Below are positions 63,953 to 64,000 of a DNA stretch of 64,000 nt, one piece after another. Made by a program: the position numbers and the translations under genes. Source of the stretch: Saprospiraceae bacterium (lineage in GTDB: Bacteria > Bacteroidota > Bacteroidia > Chitinophagales > Saprospiraceae); contig CATQHI010000003.1 of the NCBI GenBank assembly GCA_958295895.1, forward strand, positions 124,001 to 188,000, given 5' to 3'. Every line of letters starts with the position of its first letter. The stretch's first letter is position 1. Below the pieces are notes generated by a model, which worked only from the letters and a program-made list of their open reading frames with translations, searched no databases and was not told the DNA's origin.

Positions 63953-64000
63953 TGTTCAAACCTTTCGACTGTATACCTCTATTTTTTCTCCGTGCCTCGC

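Noticed and set aside
1-64000. tRNA, rRNA, CRISPR, insertion sequence or prophage
   Set aside because: None of the expected cloverleaf, repeat-spacer, transposase or phage structural patterns was seen on either strand.

Overview
The window looks like a chromosomal segment of a GC-rich member of the Bacteroidota, most likely a marine Lewinella/Neolewinella-type bacterium (Saprospiria). The signs are type IX secretion (T9SS) C-terminal sorting domains on two large exported proteins, a PorP/SprF-family protein, promoters of the TTTG-N19/20-TAnnTTTG type rather than E. coli -35/-10 boxes, the DUF1573-yajC-ybbR gene block, L31 type B, many secreted proteins and lipoproteins, and little use of Shine-Dalgarno sites. 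No rRNA, tRNA, CRISPR array, insertion sequence or prophage was seen. Most of the window is ordinary chromosome.

Layout. 1-4.4 kb (minus strand): a cut-off secreted protein, riboflavin synthase, a GH31 alpha-glucosidase and a DUF547 lipoprotein, the last three packed as an operon. 4.4-5.4 kb: a gene-poor kilobase holding three regularly spaced palindrome-plus-terminator units, the most unexplained structure here. 5.4-12.3 kb: outer-membrane proteins, a periplasmic thioredoxin, PorP/SprF, a fused trehalose-6-phosphate synthase/phosphatase, an SDR and arginine decarboxylase. 12.4-21.4 kb: a T9SS-exported GH5 glucanase with two copies of an unassigned domain, acyl-CoA dehydrogenase, VOC and OsmC proteins, and a T9SS-exported L-domain protein. 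21.4-31.5 kb: an S24 regulator, EEP nuclease/phosphatase, a secreted dikinase-like protein, deoxynucleoside kinase, dihydroorotase, subtilase and shikimate kinase. 31.6-44.1 kb: DUF1573-yajC-ybbR, a secreted MORN-caspase, M14 peptidase, and a secreted sugar-oxidation cluster (TIM-barrel isomerase-like, DUF1080/PA14, sorbosone dehydrogenase-like/cupredoxin). 44.2-64 kb: ketosynthase-BioF-LepB, GlgE maltosyltransferase, lipoamide dehydrogenase, L31, membrane transporters, RadA, a C39-peptidase exporter with its HlyD partner, MnmA, an RNA methyltransferase and UbiX.

How genes work together. OtsAB, GlgE and GH31 all handle trehalose/alpha-glucans, suggesting compatible-solute or glycogen cycling. 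GH5, L-domain, PorP/SprF, subtilase and M14 proteins point to a surface-degradative lifestyle. The 39.4-44.1 kb genes may act together on oxidised sugars outside the cytoplasm.

Data quality. At least 14 single-base reading-frame breaks can be read, nine of the eleven-plus affected sites lying at or next to short homopolymers and most lying in the first 12.3 kb. In each case the correct continuation is visible in another frame, so I annotate full genes across the breaks and suspect assembly indels more than true pseudogenes.
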